Assembly (NCBI GenBank): GCA_028023455.1
Contig: JAQFVV010006312.1
Location: forward strand, 2,399,898 to 2,463,897
Reading direction: 5' to 3'
Length of the DNA stretch: 64,000 bases
Source of the DNA: Epiperipatus broadwayi
Lineage: Eukaryota; Onychophora; Udeonychophora; Euonychophora; Peripatidae
Shown here: positions 11,839 to 25,610 of the stretch, in pieces
How the letters are laid out: each line of letters begins with the position of its first letter
Position numbering within the stretch: position 1 is the first letter of the stretch
Notes under the pieces: model-generated
Told to the model about the DNA's origin: nothing
Databases searched by the model: none
Seen by the model: the letters and a program-made list of their open reading frames with translations, nothing else
Position numbers and translations under genes: made by a program

Positions 11839-13220
11839 AAATAACATCAAGAGAAGTGTAATAATGTCAAGCAGAAAGTTATCATAGTCAAAAAAGAGAT
11901 ATTTCAATAAATGCAATTTTTGAAAAAAAAAAAGTAGATTCAAAATTTTAAGATATAATTTTGTAGTTGTATAGATTCTTAAAAAAACTATTTTAGTGAT
12001 AGAAAAGAAGTTTAAATAAATTTATTTTATTCCAAATAATATGTTTTTTATCAAAGTGAAAACAACCAAAACCTATTATTTTTATTATGTATTTCAGTTT
12101 ATTACTTATTTTATATATTTAAAAAAGTTGAAATATTATTTTAAGTGTAAGAAAAATAAAAATTTATTGATTAAAATAAAAAGTATGAAATGTAAGAAAA
12201 TTGGTTACTATACAATTGTTAAAAATATGCTTAAAATGGATTAAGAAATAAATTCTTTTATATCTTCTAATTAAAACCAAGCATAAAACAACAATATTAT
12301 ATAATTAGACATACAATAAATATTGAAAGTAAACAAATGCTTTTTTTATAAATTTTGTTGTAATTTCCATAATATTTTTAAAATGAACATTAAATTTGGA
12401 TGAGAAATACAAATTGAAAATTAACAGCAATATAAAGGCAAACATATTATTTTAATTAAAAAAAATTAGTTACAAATAATATATTACATCTCTTAATAAG
12501 TTATTTAAGACATCTCATATGCACATAGAACTTTTATTTTATGCATTCTAGTTTTGAAAATAATTTCTGTTGCAATTCCATAATTAAATACAGTTTTGTT
12601 TTTAAAAATATATACAAAATTAATGTTGAAGCAAAAAAAAGTATGCATTATTATGAGTAATTCAGTTAAGGTAATTAAAAATACAACATAGCAATAACAA
12701 TGTTGTCTTCATTTCATTTTATTCCTATCAGTTTCATTAACCAGATCAATTTTTTTAAACAAATATTTTAGCTTATTTTAATATTCATATATACACTTTT
12801 AATTTATATGATGCAAAAATAAAATATTCTATATTGTAATAAAATTAATCTATCATAAAAACATAAGAAAGATAAGAAAATACAATCATAATCATAAAAA
12901 TAAAAAAATAAAAAATGAATTTAATCATTTTAAAACTAATTAATTTTGTATTTAATCATAAGTAGAAATGTTTGGCTTGTAAGTTCTAATATATTCCACT
13001 CAAAATTGTAATAAAAATGATATAAAAAGTCTTCTCTTTTATAGTTTGTGTCATGGGTATTTAAAAATTAAATGTGTCGATATGTTTAAATTTTTTATTC
13101 ATAGTCCACCTATCACCAAATTTCTCAATAAGATTACTTGTGTATTCCAATGTTTCAATTTAAAAATTCAGAAAATGGGAACCACTCTTCAATTGCCACT
13201 AAAACTTTAAATAAACAAGG
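11839..13220. other. Unassigned AT-rich sequence
   Basis: Low-complexity A-rich sequence. The lysine- and tyrosine-rich frame at 12041-12244 is an AT-composition artefact. Confidence 0.5.
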
Positions 13221-13317
13221 AAAAACTCTCCATACAGTAGTGCCATCCTGTGGCAACCAGAGTAATCAATGGATGCAAGAAGGCTTGTGCATAAAATCCC
13301 CTATGCCTATTCATCCA

Positions 13318-13374
13318 ATATCCCCAGACTAGCTTCTGGCTTGTGGACATAGTCAGTGAGAAGCTTTGGATCTG
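13318..13374 (-). ncRNA. Hammerhead ribozyme motif, decayed
   Basis: On the minus strand, stem I AUCCAA / UUGGAU and UUCUCA / UGGGGA are preserved, and so is AGUC. The core is altered (CUGACUAUG in place of CUGAUGA; GAAGC in place of GAAAC). Probably inactive. Confidence 0.6.
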
Positions 13375-13902
13375 AGAGCATTGCACCTAGATCTTAGGAT
13401 CTAATGCAACTCTCCAGCAACCACCTTTTATCTCTACTTAACTATAAAACTATGAGAATAAAATTGAAAACACAATAATATTTTCAATCTAAGCTCAATA
13501 GCTTATATAGTCATATGGGTCTGAACTCAGTTCAGCACCCATACATTTTGTTGTCTATGACTCTTTAACAACCATAGCCATCACTATCCTATTAGGCAGG
13601 ATTGGTGTTAAACCATTAAGCATCACATGATCACCATCTCTTATACTAGCACATAATTGTTTATAAACAAGACAAAACTCTCCATACAGTAGGACCCCCC
13701 TGTGCCTGTTAAAGAGCCAAAGACCCCCAAATGTATGGGTGCTGAACTGAGTTCAGATCCATATGACTATATAAGCTATTGAGCTTAGATTGGAAATATT
13801 ATTGTGTTTTCAATTTCATTCTCATAGTTTTATAGTTAAATAGAGATAAAAGGTGGTTTCTGGAGGGTTGCATTAGATCCTAAGATCTAAGTGCAGTGCT
13901 CT

Positions 13903-13962
13903 CAGATCCAAACTCCTTATTGATGAAGGCCACAAGACAGAAACTAGTCTGGGGATATTGGA
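13903..13962 (+). ncRNA. Hammerhead ribozyme motif, near-consensus
   Basis: Core UUGAUGA (C3 changed to U) at 13920-13926, then stem II AGGC-CACAA-GACA, then GAAAC-UA-GUC. Predicted cleavage is after C13950 or the adjacent base of GUC. Stem I pairs UCCUUA with UGGGGA (six pairs), and AUCCAA with UUGGAU outside an internal loop. This stem I with an internal loop and a two-pair stem III is the layout of type I hammerheads from retrozymes and Penelope-like elements. Confidence 0.75.
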
Positions 13963-14126
13963 TGAGTAGGCATTAGATAGGGGATTTTATGCACAAGCCA
14001 TCTGGCATCCATTGATTACTCTGGTTGGCACAGGGTGGCACTACTATATGGAGAGTTTGGCCTTGTTTATAAACAATTATGTGCTAGTATAAGAGATGGT
14101 GATCATGTGATGCTTAATGGTTTAAA

Positions 14127-17100
14127 ACTTTAAATAGAGAGTAACTCAGAATAATATAAAGAAGCATGAGTGAAATTATACAAGTTGAAATGTGTTTAAT
14201 GAATCATGTTTAAATTTACATTTACAAATTAAGATTTATTAATAATCATTTTACTAATCTTGAAAACTTCTTTATATGACTATATAAATACGTATATGTT
14301 AAGTTCTCTAGCCAAAGATATATTGATATATTAAGTCTTCACAGCATTACTATTAAATATCAATATTTAATCATGGTATGTTATAGTTTACTATTGTTTG
14401 ACTTTTAACATAATTTATTCTCATATCTCAATATCAAAGATAACTTATTAATAGCCACTTTAAATTCATGTATGAGATTTAGAGATTGTATTATTAACTG
14501 AATGTGTTACTCACTACTGAATATAGCCTACATAGTGCTGTAAGTGTAAAGGATAAGATAATTGATAAAGTATTTATAGATCAATTGTAATTTATATATT
14601 TCTCATTATGGAATCATGTACTATAAACTAGAATGAATAATGTTCTAGCATTTTTATGATCTGTTGACCACAACAGTTTCATCCATTTGACTAAACCAAT
14701 TTTTTGATAATTTATGTTATTCATCAGAAAATATATTCTGAAACATTTAGCTATGTGTCCAATATCCTGCCACACCGCTAAAACACACATAATAGTCCAT
14801 TTACACTGACTTTATTGCTATCAATTAAAGTGTTTTATATTATTACACACACTTGCATAGAATTTAATCTTTCAGCAAAAAAATTATCTTTCATACTTAC
14901 ATCTCAATCTCGAGACATATGACACAGTACTTATCATTACTTAATATACAGATTGATAAATAAATATTACTTTAAGCATTAATTAATAATTATATTTTTA
15001 TTGAATTATTATTGCATCTGTAGTAAAATTTTGTATTATTTATAAATCCATTTTATAAAAACGTAAACGCTTTAACTAAATCTAGAAAGAGGCATCTGTT
15101 GGTCAAAAAATAATAATGGATTAGCCACTTGAGAATTGAAGTATGTTTATATAAGATCACCGCGATACCTTTTAAAGACCAAGATTAAAAGACAATAAAA
15201 GATTGCCATTTCAAAGCAATAGTGCAAAATAAAATTAACAAAGAAAAAGAAACATTTTCTGTTTCATTACATGTTAATTATTTGAATAGTATTTGCCAGA
15301 TAAATAAAAGATCTCAATTATTAATATAATTATATATCTGAGTAAAGATGTGTAGCTTGTTTATAAGCATAAGAACAGTCTTTATTATTGACTTATTAAT
15401 ATAGGTGATTACCATTAATCCTCAACCTGGATTGATATTTGATTCTGGATGCACAAACATTTTCTGAAAGGCACCAAATTACTCAAATACAAAACTATAA
15501 TTATATTGTGAAAATTGTTAAAAAAATTAATTTAATAATATATTAGCATAACATATATATATATAACATAGTAAGTAATTAATTCTTTAAAAAAAATAAT
15601 AAAAAGCAAAATATTTTAAATTCAGTTCTATATTTACTTGATTATAAAAAAGTTTTGCACTGATAAATAACAGACAAGGCTGCTATGTGAGTAAAAGGTA
15701 CCCTTATACAAGTTAAATTCTAGCACCTCCGGTCTTATGAAATAAAATTGGGTAAATTCAAACAAAATGAATTCTATAAAATTTTGTTTAACGAAAGACA
15801 CAGACATAGCATGTTAATTTTTTAAATATAGTTATTGTTTGTTACTTTTAGTTTAAATTTAACTACTTCATGCTCTAACTTCTTATTTTCTGATTATTTC
15901 AGTATAATAACTTAGGCACATAGTAATACTATACATTATTATATGCACTATACAGTCTGATATTTAAGAGTTAAGGATTTACATTACATTTACTTAAGAA
16001 AAGAAATTTAAAATTTTCATTACTTAATGTATATTTAATAAATTTTTAGAAGCCATTACCATGCCATGAACTTTCTCCTGTTTAATGATAGATTATGTTA
16101 CTAGCTAAAAATAATAATCCAAAATTGATTTGTTCCAGTAGAATATTGACAAATTTTTAGACACTTTCCTAACAGAGCAATTATTTAGAAAATTTCAAAT
16201 GATGTATATTTGTTATGTGTTTCAATCAACACAATGACATTAAATAATATCATTTTAATAAAATTTGTTATGATTATATATCTTGATGTGCAATAATATC
16301 TTTTTTAAAAGTGTATTTTTTAATAATTATACTTTCCTTGACATGTATTTGGATATTATGGATCAATTATGAGTTTTTAGCTAGGCAACAAACCCCACAA
16401 CAGTCCAAATTCAAAGAAAAATCGATTAGTAAAACATATAAAAATTAATATTGGTATTAAAAGAAATCAGTATTAAAAAGGGGGGAAAATGTCAGTATTA
16501 AAAATAAAATTTATAGACAGGTTTTGAAATGATATCAGAATTCCATTTCAGAATCTGTGTACACCACTAAACTAAACTAAAATTTTTATATGGATACTTA
16601 TTAAATGACCAATGAATGTAATGACCTATTTTATAACTGTTATCCAATACCCTGCAGAATTGTTGTAATTATTATGAGGCAATATTTTTTAATAAGTTTA
16701 TTTTTAAATAAATTATTAATTGTAATATATTGCTTTTTTATATAAATTAGAATATTGAAATAAAAATGGTTCAGAAATCCACATATTTTCATATGCATAT
16801 GGCATCATGTCTGTTCAATTTAGTGTAATAGTAGAATATATAATATGAATATATAATATATATTATAAACAATTGTCATAATACTTAATAAAAACCAATC
16901 TCATATTTAAATAAAAAATATTTACAATTAGAACATGTTTCTACCAATTTCATTTGCATATAAATTTTATTAATTATTGTGGCAACATAGAATGGTCTAC
17001 TTTGTTATATTTATGGCAGTATATTTCGAGTAATTGCCACAAGATTGTGTAAATAAGTAATCCTCTTATATTTAAATAAAAATATTTACAATATGAACAT

Positions 17101-18872
17101 GTTTCTAACTATGGAGTGATTTAGAAATCTAAACATTTTAAATTACATATAAACGTTATTAACTGTCATATCCCCATTGTGCCATGCACAATCTGAATAC
17201 TTGCATTTGGTAGTTCTGGTAACAGAAATTAGAATATTAAACTTATACAACAAAAGTTGGTCACTATTATGTATAATAAAAGTTATGGGAAAAAAGTAAT
17301 ATTTAAAAAGTTTAATTTATTATTATTTATTTAAAAAATAACTTAAAATAAGTACAGAAATACATTTAAAATTATTATTTATTATTTTGTATTATTTTTT
17401 AAAAAGGTGAAATGTAAAAACGATGCTTAATGAAAATTACTTTTCTGCTTATATTTTGAAGATAAATGTTTAGATAGAAACTCAAGTATCTTGATTTATT
17501 GAGAATAAATAATGAATAAATTGTCATATCTTTTAACAGTTCAACATTTTATTGAAAGGGGATGTGGTCTAAGAGCATATTTCTATAATAAATTTGAATT
17601 AAGATAAGTTTTTGAAAATCTCTAGAGTATTTTTATATCTACTATACATTCTTTATTAACTTTTAGCTACCACTGACCTACTTATGCTTTAAATATAGTC
17701 ATCTTTTGCCATGTAAATAAATTGACATTAATACGAAAAGTGGTTGTAATTTATAACTTTGTTAAAAATGATTTTTTAAATCTTTGAAAGTTAAATTTAT
17801 TTAATCAATTAAATAAAACGTACTATCAAATATTTAGCAATCATAAATAATCATATAATAAAGACTAAAATTTCATCACTGGACTAATACATAAGTACCC
17901 TATATATTATATTAAAAATTAATTTAAGAAAAAAAGAAAAAAATGTGTTGGTGTTTATCATTCTGTGCAATATTATATCAACAACTTCATTTTAAAAAAT
18001 GTGATCAAATGGTACTCTAAAACACAATTGGATCAGTCACTTGATGAAAGAATATGATCATTTAGTATTGTCTATTATGACATACTTTTGTTTATGAAAA
18101 AGTTCAATTTATATATATAGCATGAATATGTAATTATTTGCAATTTTGTATATTAATCAAAATGAAACATTGTTGATTCTATATTGATTATTTTCAATAA
18201 GAAAACAAAAAAAATAATGATAGTTTTAATCTCCATGTAAAGTTATTAAATTCTATTTTGTTGAAGAAAAAAAGTCTTCAGAATACAGTTTTTCCTCTTT
18301 ATAAAAAAAGTTAAATTGAAACAAGTTATTTATTATTTATTCTCAATTTTATACCAAATAGAAAATAAAAATTTTGTAGTTTTAATGCTAAATGTTTATT
18401 TACAAAATGTAACAGAAAAAGTATTATGAAATGATTAATTTTTTCATCACATTAATTTTTGATAATGTTTGCAAAAATTTTTCAACTTTTATTATAAGTT
18501 TTTTTAAACTGTAGTGGTGCAAAAATTCAAGGAAATGTAAGTAGTTAATGGATTTAAATATATATTTTTACTTGAATTAATCTTTCAAGCAACACATAAA
18601 TAATATTAATAAGTTAAAGAAGCTTTTAATATTTTTTTATTATCACCATTATAATATAGATATGTAAACATTTAATAAAAATACATTATTGCATTCAAAT
18701 TTTTGCCATGTACCAAAATGAAAAATTTCTTCATAATCAAATAAATATATTTAATGAGTCTAAATTTGTTTTTTTAATGATTTAATTCTTTGAGGAATAT
18801 TTACTAATAAGTTATATTTAAATTAGCTAATATATTTTTGATTTTTAAATAGTTTTTATTTTACACAGAGAT
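14127..18872. other. Unassigned AT-rich sequence
   Basis: No gene recognised across 4.7 kb. A degenerate direct repeat with ATTTAAATAAAAATATTTACAAT and GAACATGTTTCTA occurs at about 16900 and 17063 (spacing about 160 bp). A short G run, AAGGGGGGAAAA, is at about 16478. It could be intronic or old repeat. Confidence 0.45.
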
Positions 18873-19248
18873 TAAACTCTTCATACAGTAGCACCACCAA
18901 TGCAAGTCAGAGTAATCAGTGAATGCAAGAAGGTTTGTGTATAAAATCTCTATCTAGTGCCTGCTCATCCAATATTCCCATACTAATTCCTAACTTGTAG
19001 CTTTGATCAGTGAGAATCCTTGGATCTGAGAGCACAGAACCTAGATTTCCTCACTGATGAAAACCATGAGCATGAAACTAGACTGGTGATATTGAATGAG
19101 TAGACACTAGATAAGGATTTTATGCACAAACCTTCTTGCATCCATTGATTAGTCTGGCTTGCACTAGTAATGCTACTGTATGGAGAGTTTAGCCTCTATG
19201 TAAACAGCTTGTGTAAGCATAAGAAATAGTGATCATGTGATGTTTAGC
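18873..19248. mobile_element. Family A hammerhead repeat, inverted pair
   Basis: Palindrome from TAAACTCTTCATACAGTAG to GCTACTGTATGGAGAGTTT (ending 19190). The right arm continues into monomer sequence (GTGTAAGCATAAGAAATAGTGATCATGTGATGTTTA) to 19248. The arms share ATGCAAGAAGGTTTGTG and its complement. The centre near 19040 is truncated compared with the 13.2 and 47.1 kb copies, so the promoter-side part of the monomer is missing. Ribozyme motifs lie on both strands (minus about 18971-19026, plus 19041-19098). Confidence 0.8.
19041..19098 (+). ncRNA. Hammerhead ribozyme motif, core intact, stem III broken
   Basis: CUGAUGA is at 19054-19060 and GAAA at 19074-19077, both exact. The triplet reads GAC rather than GUC, so the A15.1-U16.1 pair is lost and cleavage is unlikely. 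Stem I CCUCA / UGGUG is only partly paired. Confidence 0.6.
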
Positions 19249-22181
19249 ATTTATCTTACCTATATAATTATTGATTTATTATATTTGAGTTATTTTGTGC
19301 ATGTGCAAAAATCTTCTAAAACCAAAATAGGTTTGGAATCTAGGTTTTGGGATTAATGGTAGCCCAATCTATAATTAAAATTTATCAAATTAATTAATTA
19401 ATATTTAAAACTACTAATCATACACGTCACTGCATAAAATATGTGTCAAAAGACAAATATATAACATAGTTAAAAGTAAAATTATTGTTTATTGTTTGCT
19501 AATGCTATATAACAACAATAATATTTGGGGATTATCATATCAGTAGAAAAATTTGAAACCTATATTGTAAACTCTGTGTACTGTATGTGTTGAGAGAGTT
19601 TTTTTTTATTTAATTAATGAGAATTGTCAATGAATAACAAAAGTAATCTTTTTAAAAAAAATTGTACATTTTTTTAAAGTTTTATAAAGATAGTTCCAAA
19701 ATAAGTTGGTTATTTTTGCTGTTTGATCCTCCCCTTCAAAGTCAAATGTTACAGTAGTTGTTCCATGATATATTACTGCTAATTATAAATAGAAGTAAGA
19801 AATAATAAAATATATTTTAAATTTTTGTAATAACATATTTGTGCTTTTTATTTGCAATTTTTATAAATCTATAATCATTTTGCGATCAAACCACGAGTAT
19901 TTGCAGTGCAGTGATTGCTCCGTATTCTACTCAAGTTTATTTACCATTATTATTTTAATGCATCACTTTTTTTTACGTTTATTATCATATTCTATTTATA
20001 ATATATATACTTGAAAATAATGATGTATATGAAGTAGAACTTTTATTAAACAAAATATTCTAACTAATTATTTAGTTTATATATAAAACGATTTGAATCG
20101 CAGTTTTTATTTTCGATTAAAAGTAAAAAATTTCATTTTATTTATTGAATAACAAAGGAAGTGATCTGTATCCACTTTTATGAAGTGAAATAGGCGATTT
20201 TTTTTTTTAAATACTCATGACCATCTGTTCAGTATTGCTGACAACATTTGATTTTACGTTAAGAAACTACGCGATAAAATCACTTTCGCAATATGTCTTA
20301 CTTCGAGATTAAAAAAAAGACTACGCGGGGATAAAATAGAATAACATACTTTTGTTATTAAAAATCAAAAGTATGTCACACAATCAATTTTATTTATACA
20401 TAAATTAATATTTAATTTTAATTAATGATTACATTTGCATATGCTTATATACTTTTGGCTTCAAAGATTAGAATTTGTTATATATATATATTGCATATTT
20501 CTCATGTGCTATATCTATGGTAAAGAGAATTTAATAATAGATGCATATTGGGGTTATTTTTTGTAAAAATGAATACAAATAATTTGAATGCCAATTGAAT
20601 AATTACAAACTTGTAGTATATGATAACAGGCTTACAGTGAACTACTGGAATAAGCTTGAAAGCTAAAGAATCTCAACACTCACAAGATCCCTTAAGAGAT
20701 TAATTATTTAATTAATCATAATATTAATCCTATATATACATGTACACATACTAGTGAAAATAATAGTCATATATTTAAGATTAAATTAGACATATAAATT
20801 AGACATCATCAAATCAAATATAAATATTAACTACAATCAATCCATATAAATGTAAAATAACTCTTTATTAATGATGAAGATTGTATTATATTTTAATTAT
20901 ATTATCTTTATTATCAGCTTTGAATCTTATCAGATTGATAGAGAGAAACTAGGATTTACTTTAATTTTCAACTAAAATAATAAATGCCCATTTACTGATT
21001 TTTATTGAATGGTTGTTAGATTTTTTCTGGATTGAACAAGCACATTGTATCAAGAGGTTCTCTATTTCAGACTAATACACATCACTACAAAGTCTTCTAA
21101 GAATCAAACTAACACAATTTCATTCTTCGTTTCAGATTAGCATACTATATCATGAAACGGGGCGTTATTAGGTTCTCTGTGTCAACAAGCTAATATTATT
21201 ATCAATCTTGATGACCATTTATTACTTTTTCATAATGATCTATATATATATGTTTTCAGGAATCCTCAATGATATTTATTTTTACGATGAATTGTAGCTT
21301 TTTCCCGCCTACGTTACATATATAAACACATGCAAAACATATTTGTTAATTAAGAAAAAGTGAATATAAAATTAATTAATATTTTAAACTGAAACATGTT
21401 TCTTATTATAAAAAGATTCAGAATTTAAAAAGTCAGTTATTAAAAAACAAATTTTAAATGTTTTTCTTTTATACAATTATGCAAAATTGTTAAAAAAAAG
21501 TTGTAGATTAATTGATAAAAAGTTTAATATTAATTCTTTTTTTTAAAAATCCGTTTGACCAATAAAAAAAAAAAACTTTATTACTATTATTATCAGTTTT
21601 TTTCCCTCCGCCATTTTGAAACACGTCTAATCTTACATAATTATAGTGCAAAGGCGACAAATGACGGTAAACTCAGATTTCAATCACAAGTGAATGATCC
21701 TCTCATTTTTTAAAAATTTAATCTTACTTTAAATATGCTCTTGTTAGTGAGGAGGTTAAAAAAGTTACCCATAAATACGTTTTTAATGTCAACAGCAGGA
21801 TAAAAGAACGTTCTTCAGGCACCCTGTCGAACCACTTTTCCTTAGGCCATAAAGCTATCAGCTAATTTGGTAATTAACGAGGCACTTGTAAAAACTTCTA
21901 ATAGTCAAAGATATATAATATTACAACCTCTGAGTTAAGTATCGTCTAATATTTTGCCTTGGGCTTGCACGTAAAAAAATACTATTAACCTATTCTTCAA
22001 TTAACTTAAACTACAGAAAATAATAATAAAATTTTTTACGTATCAAAAACTCTTGTGCAGACTAAAATAAGATGATAGAGTAATTAATAAACAATAATAT
22101 ATATATTTTACAATGATGTGTGTATATATATATAGACACCGAAAAACTTAAAAAAAAAAAAAAATAATAATAATAATTTTT
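19249..22181. other. Unassigned sequence, CpG-bearing from about 19.9 kb
   Basis: No gene recognised. From about 19880 to 22000 the sequence holds many more CpG sites than the repeat-rich parts (for example CTACGCGA near 20268, CTACGCGGGG near 20322, CCCGCCTACG near 21304, CTCCGCC near 21607). It also lacks recognisable transposons. This looks like less decayed or host-type sequence. Confidence 0.4.
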
Positions 22182-22236
22182 TCATGTGTCAAAGCATCAG
22201 CCGGAAAGCGAACCCGGGACAACTGCTTGCAAGGCA
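22182..22236 (-). repeat. tRNA-derived tailed retrocopy, 5'-truncated
   Basis: The minus strand reads CTGCCTTGCAAGCAG (anticodon arm), then CCCGGGTTCGCTTTCCGG (T arm and B box), then the acceptor GATGCTTTGAC. The tail ACATGAAAAAATTATTATTA follows. The 5' half is missing. The tail matches the other tRNA-Gly copies, and the TTA repeats at the end are typical of retroposition. Confidence 0.7.
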
Positions 22237-24084
22237 GAAATAAACAAACACTAATTAACAAAAATGTATAATAGTTTGATAATTATATATATAAGGACAT
22301 AGATATATTTTAAAAAACTACCGAACGAACACTTTGTCCAATTAAATAATTTTATTCTTTTATTACATGCCATTATTATATTTAATCTTTTTATCACCAA
22401 GTTAAGAGTTAATTTATTATTGGAAAAAAAATGACAATTCATGTTTATTACATCAACGTTTAATTAAATGAAACAAGTAGTCATAATTATTTTTTTTATT
22501 GGTTTTCAAATTTTAGTAAATAAAAAAAAAATCCTCCAAATAAATAATAAATATTTTATATTCACAAACTAACTTTTAATTTGCCCCCCTTTTTTTTTTG
22601 CCTGCCTTAATTATACATGTTTCTCTAGAGGTGTGGATTTCAAAAGTAAGGTTTTTAAACTGATCTAATGTTGAAAAAAAAAAATTGCAGTCTAAAAAAT
22701 TGTTTTTCTAAACTTTACTGAATGTTACATGATCTTTCTAACGGTTGTCTATATGTGATTATTTTTACTATAAATAGTTATTACTGCATTGTTCAGTGCA
22801 GTAGCAACGTGAAGGATTTTAGAGTTCAGAATTCCGGATCTAACTTCTTGTCACTTCCGGTATCGAACTTCGTATAAATTCCCGATACAACAAACCATTC
22901 AATTATTTACTATCACAGTTAACAATTTTTTAAAATAAACTTATTTTAGGCATTTCGCATTTAAAATCAATTAAAAAAATATTGTAATTTAGTTATAAAA
23001 AGTTTATAAAAATCATTGACTTTGAAACAAAAAGAAATAATATTGTAATATATATTTAAATGAAAATACACATTAGCAGACCTGTATGATAACAAATAGG
23101 TGCATAACATTGCCCGATGCAAAAAAACAAAAACAAATTTGTTGCACAAATTACAGTGATAAATAAACTTTTAAGCATACATATGTCAAAAAGTAATGTA
23201 CAAGTATAAACATTACAACTTTTTCTTTATACTGCTTGCTTTCGTTTAAAACATATATATACATACACACATACAGTCCATGCATAATAGTTTAAAACTT
23301 TAAATAAAATCGACATGCGACATACGGACCCTGAGGCACAATGCTGTAGGCAAGAAAAAACAATTCTTTACACAGCGCCGTAGTGAACCTATTAAAGCTG
23401 TATAAAACACCAATTGATCAGCGGGTAGGTTGACATTTTTTGCCAGCTTTTGTCAACAAAAAGAAATTATAACTAATATATTACTTTCCATGTTGTTGTC
23501 ACTGCATTTATTAAACGACTTAAATGTATCACTTGATTATTTTCTAAACTAATAATTTTTACGTTTTTATTGATATTTAAAATTTTCATAGGTTTTTCGC
23601 CATTTGACCGTTTATTTAAATATTATATTTAATGTCATTACTATTAATGATATTTTGTTTTTATGTAAAATATAGGTTTTTGCCCAAATATTCCTTAGGG
23701 AAACTTACATTTTATAATAACGATAAAAGTTGATTATAACTTACTTCGTTTATTGAAGCGGAAATAAATGAAATAATCTTTCTAACTTTTGTTGCAAGAA
23801 AAAATAAAATTTTGATAGCAGCTTGTGACAGAATTATATATGTATGTGTGTATGTTTCTTGTATATTATCCTTATATATATATATAATTTTTTTTCTTTT
23901 TATATCAAAATATATTCCACAATAACATATTTTATATTAAATAATCGGCTTTGTATATTTATTTTTTTAAAAAGTTCCAGAACAATGATTATATATAATC
24001 AGCAATAAAAAATAGAAATTACAATTGGTAAAATTAAATTATTTTTATTGTATAAAAAATTGTCAAATGGTTTATTACTCGGGA
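22237..24084. other. Unassigned sequence
   Basis: Two compact, CpG-bearing islands (about 22795-22900 and 23300-23450) stand out from AT-simple surroundings. No frame or structure could be assigned. Confidence 0.4.
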
Positions 24085-24180
24085 GTTCATAAAAAGTTTA
24101 AGTACTGGAATTGAAACAGCAGGACCATGACACATGGACTTTGAGATCCAAACTCCGCCACTTTCAACTGCGCCAAACTA
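24085..24180 (-). repeat. tRNA-like SINE head
   Basis: The minus strand has an A-box-like TGGCGCAGTTGAAAGTGG followed about 40 nt later by a B-box-like GTTTCAATTCC, then an A-poor tail. An anticodon-arm-like GGA-TCTCAAA-GTCC sits between them. This is the arrangement of a RNA polymerase III internal promoter from a tRNA-derived SINE. Isoacceptor and family are unclear. Confidence 0.45.
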
Positions 24181-25159
24181 TATACATATAGTATAGTATA
24201 CTGCTGTTACATATAAGTTTTTTTTAAAAAAAATAATTTAAATGAAATAATATATTTGATATAAGTTTGTCAATTAGACCAAAAATGAAGAGTGAGCTTT
24301 AAAAAGTCTCAGAGAAGTGACAACGTCTCAAATATTTTTTAAAATATAGATTGGCAAATTGCATTTTTCTAGAATGTAATAGTAATTCCTTCTACTTTTA
24401 ATATCTGAATGGAAAGCCAAAAACATCGAAGAAACAATAATTATATACTTCCTAAAGCATATCAACATATTTAAGCAAAATTTATTTCTTGTAATTAACA
24501 ACGTTTTAAACAAAATTATATATATAAATGAAAAGTGTGAATTAAAGAAAATTAACAATATTTGGTAAAAAAGTATTGGAGGATAAAATATTTTTTAAAA
24601 TCTTTCCATCAATAGAATTTAAGAATGAGGAAAAAGTTACAAAAGAAAAAATAATGATTTTTAATCTCACCCCACACATTCTTATGATTTGAGAATAAAG
24701 AAGCTCTGAGGGAAATACTTATTATTTTACTGAAAAACAGCTGTTTAGCTATTCAATTTTTATTACACGGAAGCTCCCGGAATTAATACTATGAATAGAT
24801 ATATAATATTTAAATACATGTATATTTTCTATACTAAACTTAATGTAATTATAAGGGATTTGAACTCAGATATAGAAACTCCCCATAGCTATCCACTCTA
24901 TGTTATACAACGGTTACACAGGGATCACATACATGTAAAAAAGATAAATGATCTCCGATAAACATATTTCATGCTGGTTCAAATCATCTCAATACATATA
25001 TGCAATCCCTGCTCAGTTTATATTAAGGTAGCAAATCTTCAAACTTTAACGGACAAACTTCAACCTTCTCCATTCTCCAACTCTTCAGTCATCCATATCA
25101 TTGAAAATCCAAAGATGAAAGGCTCAAAGATTTTGATGATGATTATGAATATATCTATA
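24181..25159. other. Unassigned AT-rich sequence
   Basis: No recognisable gene. The 74-codon plus frame at 24971-25195 runs into the family B repeat and is not recognised. Confidence 0.45.
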
Positions 25160-25236
25160 ATTGCAAGGAAATCAAGTCATATATTACGTGAATGAGCATG
25201 TCAGTAGCTCTTGACAAGCTTTTCAGAACACCCCTA

Positions 25237-25283
25237 TTCTCAGATCGGTTTTTAGCTCTGGTTTTCATCACTGATGTGCTAGA
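25237..25283 (-). ncRNA. Hammerhead ribozyme motif, decayed (family B)
   Basis: Minus strand: GUGAUGA replaces CUGAUGA, AAAAAC replaces GAAAC, and the triplet is AUC. Stem II ACC-AGAGCU partly survives. Likely inactive. Confidence 0.6.
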
Positions 25284-25610
25284 AGATTTAAGCATTAAAT
25301 TTAAAATATCAGCTCAAGCCCGGCACTTTATCTAATGTTTAATTATTAAGTAGAAAATTTGAAATTTTCAAACATCAATATGTCTTCAAATCCAGCTATC
25401 TAACTCAAATAGCTATTTGGGACTGAATTAATTTCAGATACACCACATATTAATAGCTTTACCAATATAAAATTGCCAAAGCTTTAAGAGCAATAACAAT
25501 AATTGCAAGAAAAACAAATCATATATTATGTGACTTAATTTAATAAGCTTGTATTACAAATGTTATATAATAAACATGCAAATAGCTTTTAACAAGCTTT
25601 TCAGAATACC

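Larger units (their letters stand above)
13221..14126. mobile_element. Family A hammerhead repeat, two opposed tandem stretches
   Basis: The minus-strand stretch holds a complete monomer: the AAAACTCTCC landmark recurs at 13222 and 13674, a 452-bp unit. It continues into part of a second monomer up to about 13705. From about 13707 a plus-strand stretch runs through the ribozyme to GGAGAGTTT at 14057. It then enters the start of the next monomer (about 14058-14126), which is the complement of 13608-13689. Head-to-tail monomers on each side, joined tail to tail, build an 840-bp palindrome. The 64-codon frame at 13138-13332 is a by-product of this repeat. It has no transposase or RT. Confidence 0.85.

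Noticed and set aside
12041-12244. 67-codon lysine/tyrosine-rich frame
   Set aside because: Composition-driven open frame in A/T-rich sequence; no start context or domain.
13138-13332. 64-codon frame
   Set aside because: It runs into the left arm of a hammerhead repeat; the same sequence is found, broken, in the other copies.
11422-19190. Reading family A loci as ordinary TIR DNA transposons with AAACTCTCCATACAGTAG ends
   Set aside because: Sequence beyond the supposed ends is shared between loci and is the start of the next monomer, so these are not true termini.
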